A DNA stretch of 64,000 nt, taken from the NCBI GenBank assembly GCA_965212125.1, contig OZ243045.1:1240001-1304000 (forward strand), given 5' to 3'. The notes below the pieces were generated by a model. The model searched no databases and was not told the origin of the DNA. It saw only the letters and a list, made by a program, of their open reading frames with translations. The position numbers and the translations under genes were made by a program. Of this stretch, positions 60,847 through 64,000 are shown one piece after another. Numbering within the stretch: position 1 is the stretch's first letter; the number at the start of each line of letters is the position of its first letter. The DNA is from CAYRJD01 sp965212125 (lineage in GTDB: Bacteria; Actinomycetota; Acidimicrobiia; Acidimicrobiales; Poriferisodalaceae).

Positions 60847-62804
60847 GGTTTTGCGCCTGGTTTGTTTGAAGTGCTGGTTGTGGTGGTGCCTGGAGTGGCG
60901 GTGGTGCTAGTGCCAGCGCCGACGGCTCCTGCCGCCGCTGCGGGTGCAGGCGCGGCACCGGCTATCTCCCCCACCGATATGCCTAGCCGCCGCGGGTGTT
61001 CGCTCACCATTTTTCTCGCCACGAAATTCACCAGCGGTCGCATGAAGAAATACGAAACCACTAGGTCGATGAGAGTTGCGATGCCCAGATACAAGGCGAA
61101 GCCGCGCACCGTGCCGCTGGTTAGCTGATAGAGCACGCCCGCACCAATGAGCGAGGCCAGGTCGGCCCACACGATGGTGGCAAAGGCGGTTGGGAAGCTG
61201 GCGTCGGCGGCTGAGCTAACCGCTCGGCCGCGTCGCACTTCTTCTTTTATGCGTTCGTAATAGACAATGTTGGAGTCGACTTGGACACCGATTGACACGA
61301 CGATGCCGGTGATGCCGGCCAGCGTGAGTGCCAGGCCGCGGCTTTCGCCCAGCCAACTGATGAGCGACCACAAGATTGCTCCGCTGATTGCCAGGCTGCT
61401 CACCGCTACCAGGCCCAGCAGTCGGTAGTAGAACACCATGTAGATCCCCACCAGGATCAGCCCGATGAGGCCGGCGATGAGGCCGGCTCGCAGGGTGCCT
61501 TCGCCCAAGGTGGCTGAGACCGTGCGGACGTCGTCTTGCACGAACTCCACCGGCAGGGCGCCAAAGCGCAGCACGAGCGCCAGATCTTGCGCCTCTTCGG
61601 AGGTGAAGGAGCCGGAGATGACCGCCGTGCCGCCGAACTCGGTTGCGTTGATTGTGGGGGCGGATTCAACTCTTCCGTCCAGCACGATCGCTATTTGTTG
61701 CTCGAAGAAGTTTCTGGCCAGGGCGTCAAACTGATCTGACCCCTCTGGAGTGAAGTTGATGTTTACGACCCAGGAGTTTTGGAAGGTAGCCACTGCGTCG
61801 TCCACTACCTCGCCGGTCAGCAGCGCGGGGCCCAGGGCGTAACCGAGGAAGTTGTCGGCTCCTGCTAGCAGCACTGCGTTTTCTGCGATGTCCAGTTCGG
61901 CTGGAGTTAGCTCGGGCGGCGGCAGGTCTTCAACGGCGGTCACGGCGGTGTCGGTTGCGTCGGTTTCGTCCGTAGCACCGGTTTCATCTGTGGTGTCCGC
62001 GGTGTCGGTTGCGTCAGTTTCTGTGCCATCGGTTTCAGTGCCGTCGGCAGGATCGCTTGTGTCGGTTTCAGCTGCGTCGCCGTCGGTTTCAGTACCGGAC
62101 TCACCGGTATCGGTGTCGGACTCATCGCTGGATGTGTCGGTGTCTTCGGCGGCTGGCTCCTCAGCGGTTTCGCCGGACTCCGCCGCGGGTTCTTCCACTG
62201 CGGGTTCTTCCGCGGCGGGTTCCTCGGCCGCGGGTTCCTCAACCGTTGGTCCTTCGGCGGTTGGTTCCTCAGCGGCGGGCTCGCTTGTCTCCGCGTCGCC
62301 GGTGGATGTGTCGCCATCGGTGGCTCCGCCATCGGCAGCACCGTCGTCAGCGCCACCATCATCACCGACGGCTTGCTCCGCTCGAAAGTCGGCAAGTTGT
62401 TCGTTAAACATCCGAACGCTCTCGGTGGTTCGCGCAAAGGCATTCGTATCGGTCAGGGCAAACGAACTAAGCACCGGCCGGAACCGAAGCTCGGCGGTCT
62501 GGCCGACCAAATCAACCGCCCGCTGCTTGTCCTTGACGCCCGGCAGCTGAATGACCACCTGGCTGCCTTGGCGCGTGATGTCTGGCTCTGCCACGCCCAG
62601 CGCGTCAACGCGTGATCGGATTATCTCAATTGCGCGGTCAAGCTGATCGTCTTCAACCTCGCCAGTCGGTCGCAGCACCACCTCAACGCCGCCTTGCAGC
62701 TGAACGCCTAGCACCGGCGCCCAGCCAGCTAGCAAAACTCCAGCCAGTGACCCCACCGCAACCAGTACTGCGACTAGCAGCGATATGACATGAGAGCGTC
62801 GCAA
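60843..62804 (-). CDS. secD: Protein translocase subunit SecD with a 150-residue acidic insert
   Basis: 653 aa. First helix (~5-27), then GVQLQGGVEVVLRP (SecD DLxGG-like), periplasmic P1 domain, and the C-terminal membrane block with LAGITGIVVSIGVQVDSNIVYYERIKEEVRRG, TAFATIVWADLASLIGAGVLYQL. Residues 146-295 are a low-complexity insert of Glu/Pro/Ala (AAEEPAVEEPAAE) and Asp/Thr (DTDTGES, TDATDTAD) repeats inside the periplasmic region. SecD of other actinomycetes can have Pro-rich inserts; this one is long and strongly negative. Ends with an Ala/Thr/Pro tail. Confidence 0.95.
   Translation of the reverse strand: MRRSHVISLLVAVLVAVGSLAGVLLAGWAPVLGVQLQGGVEVVLRPTGEVEDDQLDRAIEIIRSRVDALGVAEPDITRQGSQVVIQLPGVKDKQRAVDLVGQTAELRFRPVLSSFALTDTNAFARTTESVRMFNEQLADFRAEQAVGDDGGADDGAADGGATDGDTSTGDAETSEPAAEEPTAEGPTVEEPAAEEPAAEEPAVEEPAAESGETAEEPAAEDTDTSSDESDTDTGESGTETDGDAAETDTSDPADGTETDGTETDATDTADTTDETGATDETDATDTAVTAVEDLPPPELTPAELDIAENAVLLAGADNFLGYALGPALLTGEVVDDAVATFQNSWVVNINFTPEGSDQFDALARNFFEQQIAIVLDGRVESAPTINATEFGGTAVISGSFTSEEAQDLALVLRFGALPVEFVQDDVRTVSATLGEGTLRAGLIAGLIGLILVGIYMVFYYRLLGLVAVSSLAISGAILWSLISWLGESRGLALTLAGITGIVVSIGVQVDSNIVYYERIKEEVRRGRAVSSAADASFPTAFATIVWADLASLIGAGVLYQLTSGTVRGFALYLGIATLIDLVVSYFFMRPLVNFVARKMVSEHPRRLGISVGEIAGAAPAPAAAAGAVGAGTSTTATPGTTTTSTSNKPGAKP
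61920..62369 (-). repeat. DNA encoding the acidic repeat insert of SecD
   Basis: Short in-frame units (ggttcctc.gcggcggg and gtgtcggt-type) recur through this stretch, encoding the EEPA and TDxTD repeats of SecD residues 146-295. Confidence 0.85.
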
Positions 62805-62907
62805 ACTAGAGCCCTAGATCTAAAGAGGAATAAGAGTGGTTTGGCAGGCGAATCGGCTGCGCTCGCCCGCTACCGCTGGTACCAGCCCCGCTAGCGCCAG
62901 CGCTTTG

Positions 62908-63231
62908 TTAGTTATCTGAACCGGTGCCTTCGGGCAGTTCGGCAGGCTCTGAGGGGTCAATGGGCGCGCCCGAACTGGCCGGAGTAATGATCTGGGCGAT
63001 TGCGGCCCGCTGCACACGTAGTTCAACATCGGTGTCAACCTCTAACGACAAAACGTCGGAGCCGTCCTCTTCGGCCACGATCACACCGATCACTCCGCCC
63101 GCTAGCGCCACCTCATCGCCAACGCCCGCTGAACGAACCATCGACTGACGATCACGCATGCGCCGCTGCTGCGGCCGAATCATGAAAAAGTACAGAACAA
63201 CTAAAACTATTAGGGGCAGCGCTAACGCCAT
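62908..63231 (-). CDS. yajC: Preprotein translocase subunit YajC
   Basis: 107 aa. One membrane helix at the very N-terminus (ALPLIVLVVLYFFMIRPQQRRMRDRQSM) followed by the short cytoplasmic beta domain GDEVALAGGVIGVIVAEEDGSDVLSLEV. FMIRPQQ is the family signature. Located upstream of secD as usual, with 103 nt between; that gap shows no gene. C-terminal Pro/Glu/Ser tail. Confidence 0.94.
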   Translation of the reverse strand: MALALPLIVLVVLYFFMIRPQQRRMRDRQSMVRSAGVGDEVALAGGVIGVIVAEEDGSDVLSLEVDTDVELRVQRAAIAQIITPASSGAPIDPSEPAELPEGTGSDN

Positions 63232-63288
63232 TGCGTCTCCTTGTGGATCTTTGCAGATCTGATGAATCTTGTGGTTGCGGGTGCCAGC

Positions 63289-64000
63289 CTAGTCGCTTGA
63301 CGCCCAAATTTGCGATACCTCACGGGTGTATGCGGCGAACTTGCCTTGCTCGATGGCGTGGCGGGCGCCGGCTATCAGGTCGTTTAGAAACCAGAGGTTG
63401 TGCAGCGAGATTATGCGTGGCGCGGTGGGCTCGTCCACGGTGAGCAGATGGCGCAGGTAGGCCCTGCTGAAACGCCCGCCGAATGGTGTGTTTTTCTGCA
63501 GGGGGGTGTCGTCGCGGGCGAATCGGGCGTTGCGCAGGTTTAGGCGTCCCTCATTGGTGAGTGCTGTGCCGTGGCGGGCTAGCCGGGTGGGCAGCACGCA
63601 GTCAAACATGTCAACGCCGGCGGCGATGGCGCTGAGCAACCGCATTGGATCGCCTACGCCCATTAGATAGCGCGGCTTGTTGGCGGGCAGTATTTCGGTG
63701 GCAGCGGTGAGTGCGGTTGTCATTTCCGCTCGGGATTCGCCGACCGCCAAACCGCCGATGCCGTAGCCCGCAAAGTCAAGTTGCGCCAGTGTTTCTGCGC
63801 TGTGTTGGCGCATTTTGGTGTCGGCGCCGCCTTGCACGATGCCGAACAGGGCTTGGCTGGGTGTGGCTTGGCTGGAGCTGGCTATTTCGGTGTGGCTGGC
63901 CAGCGCTCGCTTGGCCCAATCGTGCGTGCGCTCCATTGCCAGGCGAACCTCAGCTTCCGGCGCGGGCAGCATCACGCAGACGTCAAGCACCATCTGTATG
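63289..64000 (-). CDS. tgt: tRNA-guanine transglycosylase, partial (5' end outside the window)
   Basis: About 235 C-terminal codons; the frame is open to the window edge. FGIVQGG, YGIGGLAVGES, RYLMGVGDPMRLLSAIAAGVDMFDCVLPTRLARHG (catalytic Asp in DMFDC) and LNLRNARFARDDTPLQ are standard. The zinc loop is not: QKNTPFGGRFSRAYLRH replaces the CxCxxC...YSRAYL element, so three Cys ligands are missing while the later His (SLHNLWF) remains. DVCVMLPAP replaces the usual DEC-type substrate motif. Upstream of yajC. Confidence 0.92.
   Translation of the reverse strand, partial: IQMVLDVCVMLPAPEAEVRLAMERTHDWAKRALASHTEIASSSQATPSQALFGIVQGGADTKMRQHSAETLAQLDFAGYGIGGLAVGESRAEMTTALTAATEILPANKPRYLMGVGDPMRLLSAIAAGVDMFDCVLPTRLARHGTALTNEGRLNLRNARFARDDTPLQKNTPFGGRFSRAYLRHLLTVDEPTAPRIISLHNLWFLNDLIAGARHAIEQGKFAAYTREVSQIWASSD

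Noticed and set aside
61852..62550. 232-codon plus-strand ORF, Ser/Val-rich
   Set aside because: It is the antisense shadow of the secD acidic repeat; composition is a mirror of the repeat and no start signal or homology is seen.
1..64000. tRNA, rRNA or riboswitch genes in gaps
   Set aside because: Gaps are short and none shows a cloverleaf, a T-loop GTTCRANNC in context or a known riboswitch core; only the PyrR loop was convincing.

Overview
The window looks like a chromosome segment of a high-GC actinomycete (Actinomycetota). The order secD-secF-rel, hisS-aspS-alaS-ruvX-mltG-aroE-(prepilin peptidase)-aroB-aroQ-pepQ-efp-nusB and pyrR-pyrB-pyrC-carA-carB-pyrF resembles the mycobacterial and wider actinobacterial arrangement. 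The tiny actinobacterial ribosomal protein bL37 is also present. Many acyl-CoA enzymes and the overall style would fit an Acidimicrobiia-like lineage, but that is inference.

Layout. 1-18834 is mostly lipid and acyl-CoA metabolism on mixed strands: the tail of a ThDP enzyme, alpha-methylacyl-CoA racemase, YchF, bL37, an MBOAT plus two SGNH proteins (a probable polysaccharide O-acetylation cassette), a phosphohexomutase, acyl-CoA dehydrogenase, SDR, enoyl-CoA hydratase, MFS transporter, a second CoA-transferase, an ECF sigma factor with a membrane partner, and an amidase. 18841-23791 is an AT-rich Type III restriction-modification island (mod-res). From 23846 to the end nearly everything is on the minus strand: the pyrimidine operon (23846-33412, with a PyrR-binding loop in its leader), a Tad/Flp pilus operon (33473-43353), then nusB, efp, pepQ, aroQ, aroB, a prepilin peptidase, aroE, mltG, ruvX, alaS, a small membrane protein, aspS, hisS, rel, secF, secD, yajC and a partial tgt.

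The most interesting point is the mod gene. It carries an uninterrupted run of nine G near its 3' end. In the sequence as given, the frame after the run stops within 12 codons. One extra G (ten, or equally seven) would open a further 147 codons. These encode a recognisable Mod C-terminus and stop 2 nt before the res start codon. This is the signature of a phase-variable Type III methyltransferase caught in a truncated (OFF) state, or of a homopolymer error that reads would expose.

Other observations: a dihydroorotase homologue that has lost its metal ligands inside an otherwise canonical, PyrR-controlled pyr operon; a Tgt lacking its zinc cysteines; a 150-residue acidic repeat insert in SecD and similar low-complexity inserts in several housekeeping enzymes; short tandem duplications that span stop codons at several unrelated gene ends; and a striking abundance of CTAG/GCTAGC. 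No tRNA, rRNA, CRISPR array or insertion sequence was seen.
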